From Ilex aquifolium (Eukaryota > Streptophyta > Magnoliopsida > Aquifoliales > Aquifoliaceae): a stretch of 64,000 bases of DNA. Made by a program: the position numbers and the translations under genes. The notes beneath the pieces are model-generated. The model saw only the letters and a list, made by a program, of their open reading frames with translations. It did not search any database and was not told the DNA's origin. This document shows, in pieces, positions 1 to 55,600 of the stretch. The DNA lies in contig OX637403.1 in NCBI GenBank assembly GCA_951799425.1, positions 28,486,811-28,550,810 on the forward strand, given 5' to 3'. The first letter of the stretch is position 1; the number at the start of each line of letters is the position of its first letter.

Positions 1-3000
1 TTTTTTATTAATGTTTGAATTACTGTTCAAACATATATTTAGGCTGTCCAAACAGGTTTTACTATTTTCTGTTCTGTAAAACTGTTTTTGAAATCATCTA
101 CCCAAACAAGTTTTTTATCTCAAAAAATATCAAAACCATTTTCTCAAAACTCTTCTCAAAAACTATTTTCGGATACCTGTTTTTGAAACGCAAACCAAAC
201 AGGCCCTCTATCTTTTTAACTTTTCATCCATCTTACTAAACAAAAAGGAGAGAATAAGAGTTTTCTTCCTTCATGGATGGAAAGTCTATCCCTTCTACTT
301 TTACTTCTCTTCTTTTTTCATCTTTTCAACCAAGCATACCATTATTGTTAGAAGCTGAAGGTTGTCAGACGCTTGTCAAAATCACATACTAGAGATGATA
401 ATTCCTCAGACATGATCTATAAATTCCTCACTATATTTAGCCTAAACGACTTTGGGTTGCAAATGGATAGATCAATTGGACTAAACGAGTTAACATGAAT
501 TCAATGTAACATGACACAAATCCGATTAAACACAAATTTTTCTATACAATATTATAAATGAGTATGGATACAAATTGAGAACATTTTGACACTTCACAAC
601 TTATATTTTGGCACTTCATCAAAACGTCCTAAATCGTTCCATAGTGTTTGCGGCATGAGATTTGCATGAATAGAATCATTGACTTTCTGCGTGAAACCTC
701 TCACTTCACTGTTATTTTACATCATACATGTATTTTGATTGCTTCTGTTGGGGCTAAACTACAAAGTCCTTGTTCATCTAATGCTATAATATGTAGCTCA
801 TCTAGTACTAGTAGTGACTGGTTAATCCTCTTACGAGATTGTCTCCTATTCTTCTTGGGTTCCAACAACAGTTTGCTTGTTTGACACCCATTCCACCCAC
901 GTTGTACCTGAAAATGTAGTAGTTTTCGAATCATATATAAATTAACCCTTTGTTTGGTATGAAAGAATATTGGATTGATGGAAAATAGAGGGAAAGGAGA
1001 GGTTTTCTTTTGTTTGGTTGTGATGGAAAATGGAGAGAAAAAAAAAAATAGGATGGAAAAGTTACGTCTCTCGCCCATTTGTAATCCGCCCAAATTTGGC
1101 GAAAAATGGAAAGAGAGGTTTTGGGAAATGATTACAATTGTTAAATTTACTAAAATGCCCCTTAAAAGTGGCGACTTTTTTGAAACAAAACAAAAATGGT
1201 GGGGTTCTCATTTATTTTTTGCCTAGACAAGCCAGCACAATGTGGGACCCTGAGATATTTTTACTGTATATTTTATACAACCACAAGGGTATTAATGTAA
1301 TTTAAAAAGTTATATTTTTCTTATAATTTTTTCTCATACCTAATAAATTAATATTTTTTTTTTTTTTTATATTTTTCCATCATTTCTACCAAATAAGAAG
1401 GAGGAAAAATATCTTTCATTCCTTAAAGGATTGAAAATAGATCCCTTCTTTTTTTTCATCCCTCCTATTTTCTATTATTTCTACCAAATATATCATAACA
1501 GTTCATTTGTTTAGTGGAATAGTGATAGAAAATGTAAGAAAGATAAATTTTTTAAAATTTTAATGTGTTTGGTTAGCATAAAATTAAAAATGATAGAAAA
1601 ATAATTTTCTTTCATGCTTAAATTTTTTCACAACTAATTAACTTTTTTTCTTATAAAAAATGCAAGAAAGTTGTGATCTATAACTAACTTTTCATTTTAT
1701 CCTTATTTTTCTTAAAATTAAAATATTTTAGTAGTTAAATTTTAAAATATTTTAGCATGAATTTGGTTAATCATATAATTTGGCCCAAAGACCTTCGTGC
1801 TAGTGTTTATCTTAGAATTAGGTTATGAGCTACTTTTTTTTAAAAAATTTTAATTTTTTTTCTTCTTTAAACCAATTTAATATAATTAAAAATAATTTAT
1901 ATAATTAGAAAAAAAATCTTATAACTTTCTTTTCTTTTAAACGATATGATGAAATTTTTTTAAAGTTTTTGCATAAATTTTTTCATACTAACTAAACACA
2001 TGCATAAAAATATATTTTTATTATTTTTTTTCTTTTATTTAATTTTTTATCATTTTTATTTTTCATCATTTTATTTTTAATCAAACCGACCCTAAAAAAG
2101 GGGAAGAAAGAGAAAGAGAAAGAGAGGGGGGCGGGGGGAGAGAGGATGAAATGAGATGCCACTGCTCGCAGTCTTCAGTACTAAACACGTGACTGCACAC
2201 TTGCCAAGTGAGCATGGCACGTGGCCGTGACATATTTTTTCTTTTCGTTTTTGGAAATAAAAAAATTAAAAAAAAGTGAAAGGTAAACGACAAGAATAAA
2301 AGCACGGAGGAAGGTGAGCAGGTAGAGCGAGCGGGGAATGTGGGATCCACTTGCTCTCAAGAATAAGGAGAATAAAACCGATACGTTGTTATCGATCGCT
2401 ATTGCCTGTTTGTCTCCACAATGAATGACCCCCATTCTTGTTTCTATTTTCGGTTTTGCCATTTTTTTTTGAATATACTAGAATTTTGTCTCACTTTCAA
2501 AGATAAATTTTCACAAATCATGATAATGTCAACCTAAATATTCGGATTATTATTTAAATTTTTAATTATAAAAAGAATATTAATACCATTTTAATTGATT
2601 TCTTTCATCAACCGTAGGTGTCAAATAAAAAAAAATATTATAATCATGTACATCGGATAAAGCTAGAATCGAAGTATATAACCTCAACACTAATACTTTG
2701 TTATTTCTCTAAATTTTTTATATTAAATTTGAGATTTCAAGTGTCAATGATAGATTTTATTTTCATATTCTATCTCAATTGACCATTTTTAAGTGACGAA
2801 AATGAAAAAGGTATTCGTTGCGCGCTAAACACTTGACAAAAAAAAGATTAAATGATGTGAGATTATCATAATAGTATTGTTGGTTTTATTTTTATACATT
2901 TAAAATTTAGTCATGTATACCCTATATTAAAATCTTCTTTAATTTAAGTCTTGTCCCCAATTGAGATTTTCTAGCTTCGGTCTGTGAGATTTATTTTGTA

Positions 3001-3058
3001 TTTGATGACAATTGATTTCCTAATCTTTCGTATGTGAGAGAATCAAGTGAGTTACAGT

Positions 3059-3681
3059 CTATGAAGCACAGATACTTCGTTGAGGTTGACGTATCCGTAT
3101 CGGATACTTTACGGATACGATACTCGTCGGATACGTATCGGATACACCTTCTACGTATCCGATAATAATTAAATATTAGGATACTTCACGGATACTTTTG
3201 TAGTCGACCAACATATATAATTTTTTAGTTGAACTTTTAACATCTCTTTTCGAATTTACATACCATACAATACATTAACAAAAAATTCATATTACTTCAA
3301 AGGTACATGAGTGTTTTTTAAGTATTATCTAAAATTACATGTCAAAAGAGTATAAAATAAAGTTATTACATTATAATTTTAACAAAATTACTTCTAAATA
3401 CTAGGTAAATATTAGATTTGATTCCTTTAATTTGTCACTTCACTTTGTGAATATACCACAGCGATACGATATATATTTTCTTGAAACTAAAAAGAATTAC
3501 TAATTTTTCTTATTATATGTTAAAGAACTACCAAAATATATAAGTATTAAGTTGGTTGAAAATAATAAAAATATTTTATTATAGCCGTATCTTGGCCATA
3601 CCCGTATCCTACTTTTTTAGACTTTGTCGTATTGCCGTATCCGTATCATATCGTACCCGTATCCGTAACCGTGCTTCATAG
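3059..3681. mobile_element. Non-autonomous hAT-like DNA transposon (copy 1)
   Basis: The element is 623 bp and begins CTATGAAGCAC and ends GTGCTTCATAG, a perfect 11-bp terminal inverted repeat. It is flanked by an identical 8-bp duplication GTTACAGT at 3051-3058 and 3682-3689, the size made by hAT transposases. Both ends carry clustered sub-terminal repeats of GTATCCG / CGGATAC, which look like transposase-binding sites. There is no coding capacity, so it must have been moved by an enzyme encoded elsewhere. A second member of the family lies at 7999-8653. An 8-bp duplication is also possible for some Mutator-like elements, so the superfamily is inferred. Confidence 0.85.
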
Positions 3682-3784
3682 GTTACAGTGGATTAAGTCA
3701 AAAATGATTTACAAAAATGCTATATTATTTAAGTCATAATTTAATTTTTTTTTTAATCTCAAATACATTTATACCATACATATA

Positions 3785-3820
3785 ATTAATGAGATGAGAC
3801 ACGTGTCTCGTCTTATTAAT
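3785..3820. promoter_or_regulatory. 36-bp palindrome centred on a CACGTG G-box
   Basis: The two 18-base arms are reverse complements at 16 of 18 positions and meet at CACGTG. The left arm is repeated at 3847-3867 as ATTAATGAGACGAGACAC followed by GTG, giving a second CACGTG. CACGTG is the core bound by plant bZIP and bHLH factors. It lies about 1.1 kb upstream of the duplicated leader of the first gene. A regulatory role is inference; it could also be the tip of a small foldback transposon. Confidence 0.4.
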
Positions 3821-4930
3821 GATGATGAGCTCAATTCATAAAAACAATTAATGAGACGAGACACGTGGGGTTCACACTAATGCATGCTAAAAATATAGCA
3901 AAAACTTGCGTGGATAGATTTACCCTTGTACCTAATAAGACTAATCCAAGATTTTGTATTTAGGTAAATAAAACAAGTTAACATTTGATTATTAATAATG
4001 CTGCTTGACACGTATGTAGCGTGTGCATTACTCAGCATTATGAACATTGATCGCCTCTCTTTGCTCTATCATTTTTTTTCTCAACAGTCAAAGTGTTTAT
4101 ATTAACTTATGCATATTTTGACTAAATTATTTCTTAATCTAGTCAAAGACAAATCATTCATGTCGAGATTAGAATGAATAATTTAATTGAGAGGTATTTC
4201 AATTTTCATCTATTACGGTCAAATTTAATCATTATCATCGTGTTTAAATTTGTAAGGCCACAAATAGAGTTTTTTTTTTGTGATTTAATAAAATAAAAAA
4301 TAAAATGTTATTTGGACATAATTTAGAGATTTAATCAATTGCATTGATTTTTTTTTTTTGCTATTGAAAAAGAGGGAGGGCGCGACCAGTAGATAGTAAT
4401 CCATAGGCATGACCACGAGAGTTCCCCTACTGTAAAATATCCGATTTGAGTCATAGTTACTAACTCGGAATGATAATTCGTCACCATAACACCGCCAAAA
4501 CCAAGCAACAATCAACGCTACTCTTGTGAATCGAACCGTGCTTATCACATGAGAGTCAATGAAGATCCTAAACGAATACAATTTACCACTAAATACCAGC
4601 TCAGATGGTATCAATTGTAATTGTTGAATTGAAAACGAGCTCTACCAAATCTTAGAATTCACAACTAAAAATTAATGGTTGCAATAGTTAGGTCCCTATA
4701 ACATTCTTGAAAAAAAAAATTAATAAGCCAAGAAAAAATAAATAGTAAGTGGCAATTCCGCAATATAGGCAAAAGACAAGGTGCGTTTGGGAAGTGAGAG
4801 TCCTAATTGTATAGAAAGACAGTGTGGAGCAGCATGGAGTCCAGCGAAGCAAGCGTAGCTTGGATGCAAACTTCACTGCTGAAGAAAATCAAGAGGAGAG
4901 AGAAAGTAGAACCCATCATTATTTACTTTA

Positions 4931-5841
4931 TTAGGAAAAGAGACACAAACAATTAAAAAAGAAACAGAGTCTCACCATTTTCCCTACTCAGCACTGTGTG
5001 TGTGTGAGAGAGAGAGAGTCAAGAAGAGAGAAACTCTGTTCAAAATTCAGTAGAATTTCACGTTTGGTACTCTCTTTCACTCTCTGCATTTGCATATACC
5101 CATTTATACATACGAACATATTGTATATGTATGTATGTATGCTTGTGCTGTTGATTTGTTTGGAGCTTTGCGAGGTTTAATTTCCTTGGAGGAGAATTGA
5201 GTTGGAGTTGATTGCTCATCAAATTCCTATTGAGTTTCCACAATTGCATATAATTTATGGTTCTCTCTCTCTGTTTGATGTTTTCTTAATTATGGATAAC
5301 ATCATTAGGAAAAGAGAACAGAAAATTTAAAAAGAAACAGAGTCTCACCATTTTCTCCACTCAGCACTCAGAGAGAGAGAGAGAGAGCTTCTGTTCAAGA
5401 TTCACTAGAATTTCCCGTTTGATACTCTCTCTTTCACTCTCTACATTTGCATGTATTATACCATTTATACACGCATGTTGTTTATGTATATGTGCTTGTT
5501 CTGTTAATTTGTTTGAATTTAATTTTCCATTGACGAGAATTGAGTTGGAGTTGATTGTTTTTGTGCGTGTGTGTGTTTGTGTGTTGTGGAGAAATTTAAT
5601 TGTTTGATCCGCAGTGCATGGACAAGTGAATTTCTGATATATAGACCATGTGTTTTCAATTATTGAGTTTATGCAATGCTGGAAAGAGTTTCGTCAATTC
5701 CCTTTGACAAAAGTTTGACACTAATTGACCGTTTAGTTTCCACAATTGCATACAGTTTATGGGTTGGTTTTCTTTTCTTTTTTTTTTTTCGTTTTGGGGG
5801 GTTGTTTGGTTTTGGGGCTCCTTGAAGTTTTCTTAATTATG
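4931..5841 (+). repeat. Diverged tandem duplication covering the putative leader/promoter of gene 1
   Basis: Unit 1 (4931-5295) and unit 2 (5305-5841) share many blocks in the same order: TTAGGAAAAGAGA, AAAGAAACAGAGTCTCACCA, an AG-repeat tract, TTTCACTCTCT, GAATTGAGTTGGAGTTGATTG, TTTCCACAATTGCATA and TTTTCTTAATTATG. Unit 2 carries roughly 150 extra bases at about 5585-5735. CT/GA-rich tracts of this sort are typical of plant leaders near transcription starts. The next downstream spliced exon begins at 6180, so each unit could supply an alternative first non-coding exon. I could not choose a transcription start or a splice donor. Confidence 0.7.
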
Positions 5842-6179
5842 CATTACAATACTCACTTCCTTGCTTCTTGATAATAGCAACCCTGAGGAAAACTGAATGG
5901 TTATATGTTATCGAATTTTTGAACGAAAAGGATTTATTATGTCTCTTGATCTCCTTTTTGTGTAGGATCTTTGTGTCACAACATTTGCAAATCGTAAAGT
6001 ATTTCATAAGCTGTTTGTTTAGTGTTCCAAGCTCACACTTTCTGCTTTCTACTTCCAAGTAAAGTGTCTCTAGGAATGATATTTGAAGTAGAATGCTAAT
6101 TGTTGAAAAAAAAGGAGAAAGCAAAGGCTTCTCTCTTTGTTCTGTCACTCATTTTTCCAAAAAGTATTTTTAATTGCAG

Positions 6180-6398
6180 GATATATTCGGTGTTTATGGG
6201 ATTGTTGGAGTTGTTCTATTGGATAAAAGTCCCCGTTTGAAACATTCCAGGGATTGCATGGATTCGTGAACGCTGAAGCTAATTTTCAACTGACTAGTGC
6301 TGGATTGGTTAATCTGCTGAGCTGACTTTCAACCCAGGATTTATGGCAGTTCTTTATTGATGCACTGAACTTGCTAAATCTTCTTTTCACGAGTGGTG
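6180..6398 (+). other. Probable 5' UTR part of the first coding exon of gene 1
   Basis: A pyrimidine-rich tract ending TTTTTAATTGCAG at 6179 is a good splice acceptor. The first in-frame ATG of the gene follows at 6399, and an in-frame TAA at 6375-6377 stops the frame from running further upstream. This makes 6180-6398 the likely untranslated 5' portion of the exon, with one or more leader exons in the duplicated region upstream. Confidence 0.5.
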
Positions 6399-49044
<42,646 letters not shown>

Positions 49045-49330
49045 TATAAAGAACCTTCAAGGACATATGCGCAGCCTCTTTGCCATGTACATATATTCTG
49101 TACAAAGCCTTGATATACGTGTGCAGCTTTCATGATTTGTAACCATAGGGAGAAGACTCTTGTGAGATAGTAGTTTTGACGAAAATAGCTAGAGATTGGA
49201 ATTTTTTCATAGAATTTTTCGCAGTATATAGGCTCCTTAGAATTAGATTTCTCTTTTTACCTGAATAGAATTTTTGATTGAAATTTGGCAATAAAATGGT
49301 GCATTTTTGCTTGTCTTTAGTTCCTGTCCT
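49045..49330 (+). other. Probable 3' UTR of gene 1
   Basis: Follows the TAG at 49042-49044. An AATAAA polyadenylation signal at 49290-49295 is followed by T/G-rich sequence, so the transcript probably ends near 49310-49330. The exact site is inferred. Confidence 0.5.
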
Positions 49331-52300
49331 CTTGCTTTTCCCTTTTCTTTCATCTTGGTTTGTCATTATAAAACTTTTGCCACAGTGGAGATTTGAATTG
49401 TTAGCTTATGAACCTGCTATGTGAGAATTTTCCCTCTTCAAAAGTTACGATAATTTCTAACGTTGTGCACTTTATACAGTACACTGAGAAATATGCGAGC
49501 TCTAAATAGTTGGGGGTGAAACATTGACTGAGTTGGGTGTTGGTTTAACTAGTATGTTAGCAGGCAACCATAACGCCATGGCAACTAGAATGACTTAGAT
49601 GAAAACGTGATTAGTAACCACGACTTATGGTCTGGAATGAAGTTCAGATGGACTCTTGTTTTTCAATTAGTTTCAAAATGTATATGTTGCATGTGAAGTA
49701 CTCCTTAGTGTTGTTTAGCCCATTTTCCTATACAAATTTGTGAAATTGAGGCAATTGCAGCAGTGTGTGTGTGTGTTGTGGAGTTCTTCCTTTGTGGCAG
49801 AATGTTCAATTAAACATGTTGAGTCCTTGCGTGTCGAAGTTTCGGTATCTACATTCCACTAGAGTTTTATAGGCAACTTCATCAGAATTGGTTATTATGA
49901 AAAATTGATGGGGTCTTTCATGTGTGGATCAAAGATGAAAGCATTTAACCAAATGGTAGCCAAGTAAAGACAGAGATGAGTTGTAAATTCAGGCATCCTG
50001 AATTTGAAACCTAACAACTCTCTTGGAGTCAGGTCACGAGGGATTTATCTCTTATAAATTTCTTAGTCCCGACATGAATGACCTGAATTTGACTAGACCA
50101 GAGAGGAGATTAATTGAGGTGCATATAAGTTGTTGGAACACCCTTAATCGTAATATCAAAAAATAAAAATTAAAATGAAATCATTGAGGACTTCAACCTT
50201 GCTCTTCTATTGATTTAAACTATACTATAATAGGGCATGCAATTTCTCACCGAGGAGAATTTGTATTTGTAATTTGGAAAACATGATTTCTAGGCAAGCA
50301 TGTAAAATATATTAACATTAGTAATTGTAATCAATATATTATGCTAAAAATTTACATCTGCACAACAATTTAAACGCGTAAATTGAAAGATCTAAAATAT
50401 TTACATTTTTAAATAAAAATTGAAAAGAACCGTATCATAATCATATACATATAAAGGGTTAAATGGAAAAAAAAGAATTAAAGTAGACAACATGACAAAA
50501 ATATAAGTCATATGTCTAACATATTTGAATTGTTAGTATTACTCAGGCATCAAACATTTCCTGAAATTCATACAAGTCACCTTTAAAATTAAAATCAATT
50601 TCTAATTCAGTGCTAATGAAAACTATTACCCAAAAATATATAAATAAAATAAAATATTCTTACCCTAGAACACTAAAATAAATTTATATAAAGGTGGACG
50701 AGTCTTAACTCCACCACCCAAAATGAGAACAATAATCAGTGTGTTTCATTATTTCAACCAATAATCAAAGTAATCAACACAATCACGATCACCACTACCA
50801 GATCAATAAGTCAAATAATCAAAACAAACGACATTGTCACAATCATCACTACCTTATCAATCACGTCTTTTTCAAATGACACTTCCAAATAGGGGGTATT
50901 GGGATAAAGTTATGGCGTGAGCTATATTGGCAAAAGAGAAGTTGTTTGGTTTTTAGTGTGTCTTGGCTTGGTGGAGCTTGACAGAGAAGAGTTGGAGGGA
51001 TTTGTGAGCGTTGTTCGAGCAAGTGAATGCCGAGATGAGGGAGGTTCATAATACTGTGTATTTTGGGGACATTTGGTCAAACAGTTGGTTCAAGTTTGGT
51101 TTTGGGTTCAAATTTGGGTCCGGGGTCATGTCTAGGTCCGAGGGTCGGGTCGGGGTTGTGTCCAGGTCTGGGGTCTGAGTCCGGGTCGAGTATGGAGTTG
51201 GGTATGGGTTGGGTCTGGGGTCTGGGCTTAGGTCCAAGTTTGGGGTCGATTCTAGGTCTAGGTCCGAGTCTGGGATCAGGGTTGGGTCCAAGTCTGAATT
51301 CAGGTCCGGGTCTGGAGTAGGTCTAGGTTTCGGGTTGTGTCTAGATCCAAGGTCAATTGTGGTTTTGGTCTTGGGTTAGGTCTGGGTCCCGGAGTCAGGC
51401 TCGGGTTCTAGTCCTGGTCTAGGGTCGATTATGGGGGTCAAGGCTGGGTCCAGGTTTGGGTCTAAGTTTGCGGTTAGGTCCAAGTTCGGAGTCGAGTCCA
51501 GGTTTGGGGTCAGATCCGGGTCAGGAGTCGAGTTTGGGTCTAGGTCTGGGGTTAGGTCCAAGTCTAGGGTCGGGTTAGGGTCCTGAGGTCAAATTTAGGT
51601 CTAGGGTTGGATTCGGGGTCAAGCTTGGGTCTGAGTCCTAGTTTAGGGTCGGTTCTGGGTCCAAGTCTAGAATTAGGTCCAAGTTCTTGGGTCCAGATTC
51701 AAGTTCGGAGTCAAGTCCATGTATGGGGTTGAGGTCGGGTTTGGATTAGGTTTGAGTCAAGGATCGAGTCCGTGGTTAGGTCCTATTTTGGGGTCGGGTC
51801 CAGGTTCAAGGTCCGCTGCAAGTGCAAGGTTTGGGGTCAAGGTCGAGTTCCAGGTCCTAGGGCCGAATCTAGGTATGGGGTTCTACGGCTTCTTGGTAAT
51901 GATGCTTTTGCAATCATTGTTATTTCACTATGTATTGTTTACTTTACTTCTACACTTAATTTGTTGACCTAATTCACTATAACCATTGAATTAATTGTAA
52001 ACTCCTATCAAACAGTTAATAGAGCAATCATACTGACATGACGTGGTCATAACAATTCAAACTACAACTTCTTTTAAGCTCATAATTTCGTAACGGAACA
52101 TTTCGAAATAAAATTTTGATCCTCGCTTTCAATTTCAAATGCAACTGAGATGAGCCTAAAGATAGAAGAAAAATCACTAGAAAAGAAAAAGCAATTTCAA
52201 AATACAAATATACAATAAGACAAGCTTGGACAGTAGAGGAACATGATATAGCCTATACACTCGATTGGAACCTGATGAGAAACTGCTACTGAGACCTTGC

Positions 52301-52609
52301 TCAGTTTGAAAAATGTTATACAAAGCAGAGTATTGATTAGAGATTACTTAAAATGAAAAGAAAAAAAGAAGGCAGCATCAGCTTACACCTTATAAATACA
52401 GCTTGCAAATGTTAAAGAATAATACATATGCAACATTTTCCCAGAAAATTCGAAACGATATGTTATGACTGGGTACCTATAATCAGTTGATCTCGTTAAA
52501 TGTTTCACTATTAGCCAATCACCATCTGCTGCAAAATGAACGAAAATCTGCTGCCCAAAATGCGTGTTGATCGATCACCAGAAGTTGGTCAGATATACAA
52601 GGGCTTGTG
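49331..52609. other. Intergenic region between the two convergent genes
   Basis: No gene was recognised between the stop codons of gene 1 and LON2. It contains AT-rich sequence (50150-50850), the hexanucleotide array at 51063-51890, and, nearest to 52610, the presumed 3' UTR of LON2 on the minus strand. In particular I see no ATP synthase delta-prime gene. Confidence 0.65.
51063..51890 (+). repeat. Degenerate hexanucleotide minisatellite (GGGTCY / AGGTCY)
   Basis: About 0.8 kb is made almost wholly of six-base units such as GGGTCC, GGGTCT, AGGTCC, AGGTCT, GGGTTC and AAGTCT, often paired as GGGTCTAGGTCC. The plus strand is strongly G/T-rich. Because six is divisible by three the array stays open in several frames and produces artificial Gly/Leu/Ser-rich or Asp/Pro/Asn-rich open frames (for example 51063-51320 plus and 51291-51046 minus), which I do not regard as genes. 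Confidence 0.85.
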
Positions 52610-55600
52610 TCATAATTTTGAATGTTGTCTCCAGGGACAACCACCTTCAAAAGCATGTTCCAACACGTCTTCCATGCGCTTAGCAAGTAGTATCTGTTAC
52701 AACAGGATTAATAAGAAAGGTGATAAATTATTTTCGATTTTTCTATTTTCGTTGTTTCTTTTTTTTTTTTTTTAACTAAACCCCAGTGATTCTGATTAAT
52801 AAATCTCCCCCAAACTAAAAGGATCTGGAGAACAGCTATTACTGCAGATCAAACAGGACACTAAGCAATTCAGATTCAAGATTAGATGAAATCAAGTAGT
52901 CACCTAAGAAACGAAAATATTTCAAAACGTTTGAGAAATAAAATGAAAACGGATAAAAAATTTGGGAATTTATTTACAAAACATTGGTTAAAATATATCG
53001 AAACATCTTGAGTGGAAACATGTCAAAACAACTCGAAATATTTCAAAATATCTCGAAACACCTCGTAGCATTGGAATTTCAATTGAATCACTTATTCGTT
53101 TTGATCTCTTTGAAAAATCGCAACGTTTTGAAATACTATTTTGGTCCTTGGATGAGATAACTGATCCAGGACTTGACAAAATGGGCAAAGTTCCTGACCA
53201 ACTACATCTCAATTAGTACATGGTCAGTAACATTTATAAACACCGTTAATGCAGAGAAATATAATTACCTCCAGACTTGCAAGCACCGCTGCGGGTACTT
53301 CCATCAAGTCCTTCAAGTTCCTCTCTGGGAGGATAACTCTCTTGATACCACACCGATGAGCTGCCAAAACCTGTATCATGTATGTTACAATGTCATTTTA
53401 TGATCTTGGTGCAAGCACAGATGTTTCTAAATATGCCAGAATATAAGCATAATGAACTGAGAAAAAACTAAACTCAACAGCTAAGGCATCCTATCAAACA
53501 GAATGCATACAATGATACACTCAATATCTCTATGATGCTAAGCCAAGCTCATAAGGTTTATGTATGCACTTCAAAAATTATCGTACATGTGTTCAAATAT
53601 AACCACCAAAGGTGATCACGCAGTTACAGATTGCATGCTCCATTTTGTTTTTCTTTTGGGAGTGGCAGTGGTGGAGATGGTGGGGAAGGGGGAAGGGGGA
53701 AGGGGGTGAGAGGCCGAGTTATATACATGCACAGCCTCTACATGTTCATGGCCGTTAGGTAATGGACTCAAAGAGGCAGATCCCATTACAAGCCGCGTTA
53801 AGAGTCCTAAAAAATTTCACTACTGCAACTACCATGAATTTTGTGACTATAAACGTGTCATCTTTTCCTGGTTTTTCGGTTTCAATGGGGTAGAGACATT
53901 TCCCTTATAGTGGAAAAACTGTCCCAACTCCAAATTTACTTGGCCCACTTTCACATCTTCCAATTTGAGCAAGACTTAGCCATGAAGACTGGAAGGAGAG
54001 TTTGAAGATCCTTCATGTTAATCCTTATGTCGCCTATGTTAACCACTCAACATCAGTACTGAAGTCTATTGTGGGGACATACTTTACACAATATAATACA
54101 TTATTTCAACAATTATATATCCTTTATTTCATAATATTCAGTTAAACAATAAAAATTTAATGTGCGAGTGTTTCCCTATACACGATTGACTTAAAAAATT
54201 AAATAGTTCATTCAACATGTCAAAACCACACGTAAGATAGAATAAAATTTCATTATAAATCATGGGAAATCTCTAGTTGAATGATTCCAAACTTAAAAAA
54301 ATGTTCTATCTTCATACTTTGGGAGAATGTGAATCTGGGAAAAAAAAAAATTATGCCTCCAATTTCCCATTTTGTTACCGACTTCCATCATGCCAGACCG
54401 TAACCTTTTGCAATCTACCCGGCCTAACGCCTCTGATTTCTGTTTCCATTAGGCAAAATTTGTTATGCTTCAAGCCCGTTACAGTGCAACCATTACCAAC
54501 GTTACAATCAACTATTATTTAAAGCCATCTAGCCCTGTCTAACAAGTCCACAAATGTAATCAACATGTTTCTCTTTTTCTTTTGAACAGCAGGTGATGTT
54601 CTTTGATCTTAAGCCATCTTTGCAAACAGTTCAACAATAGCCACAACATCAACCAAATATATATACACGTTTAAATGCATATATATATATATATATATAT
54701 ATGCATGCGTGTCATCAGATAGCAAAAAGGGAGGCAACTTTATTGATGAACATTGAACAAGCATGGAGGCAATAAGTCATGTAATAATCAGTTGTAGGCC
54801 AATGAAAATAACTCTTATATGTAATGCATATCCATAAAGCTATAGGGTACTACTTTAATTTTTCTTGCTTTGAACACAAATAGGAAGGGAAACTAGCCCA
54901 TGAGATGAGTCAGAAGCACACCTTATCCTTGATACCACCTACAGGTAATACTAGACCCCTGAGAGTCATCTCTCCAGTCATTGCTGTATCTCCCCTTACT
55001 CTTCTCTGACTGAACAGTGAAACCAGTGAGGTTACAAGGGTCACACCAGCTGAGGGTCCATCTTTAGGTACAGCCCCAGCAGGAAAATGTATATGAATAT
55101 CCCGGCCCTCCAGCAGATTCATTTCTGCCGAAGCCAACTTAAGTTCTGCTGCCCTTGCTCTTACCTACAGTTGAAAGAACAGCTATAAATTCACCAACAA
55201 AGAAAACCTAAAGTCTCATTTTACCAGTAGATGAACAACATCTCTCAGACATACTACTGAATATATAACATGCATAGGTCCTTTTTACAATATTAAACCA
55301 ATAATTCACCAATTAAGAGTTCTGTGCTCTGTCAGTAGGGGACAGAAACTTCAAATGTAATTATCTAGAACCAGTCACGAACCATGCATATCTATGGCCC
55401 ATAAAATCCATGAATGCATAGAAAGTCGTGGATGTGATTTTTGATGCAATTTTTCATATCAAAATAAAATTAATGTATTCCAGAAATTTTGGTTTAAGTG
55501 ACATTATCATGGTGCTTAGTCTCATACGGAGGCTATAAGAGTGTCATAGAAAACACACAATCACATTCTCTTTATTTTCCCAACATAACACCCCAGAACC

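Larger units (their letters stand above)
1..4930. other. Upstream intergenic DNA, no gene recognised
   Basis: AT-rich DNA upstream of the first gene. Open frames here are short, overlap on both strands and contain no recognisable domain, so none is called. What can be supported is a transposon with target duplication at 3059-3681 and a palindromic CACGTG site at 3785-3820, listed separately. The stretches 930-1500 and 1510-2095 begin and end with phrases such as TTTGTTTGG and CCAAATA that are common at ends of small plant MITEs, but I could not define their ends. A short purine-rich tract occurs near 2095-2145. Confidence 0.6.

Noticed and set aside
1-240. Possible MITE with CCAAACAGG and CCAAACAGGCCC phrases near the ends
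   Set aside because: The phrases are in the same orientation rather than clearly inverted, and no target duplication could be seen; the left end may lie outside the window.
722-1093. 123-residue minus-strand open frame
   Set aside because: Low-complexity Phe/Ser/Lys composition from A/T-rich tracts, no domain, overlaps other frames.
5837-6148. 103-residue minus-strand open frame in the leader of gene 1
   Set aside because: Lies across the duplicated leader and the putative 5' intron; no recognisable domain and antisense to the gene.
6393-6398. Upstream GTG codons as alternative start of gene 1
   Set aside because: GTG is not a normal start in nuclear genes; the ATG at 6399 is the first in frame after an in-frame stop at 6375.
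51063-51561. Gly/Leu-rich and Asp/Pro/Thr-rich open frames in the intergenic array
   Set aside because: Artefacts of a six-base tandem repeat that avoids stop codons; no start context or domain.
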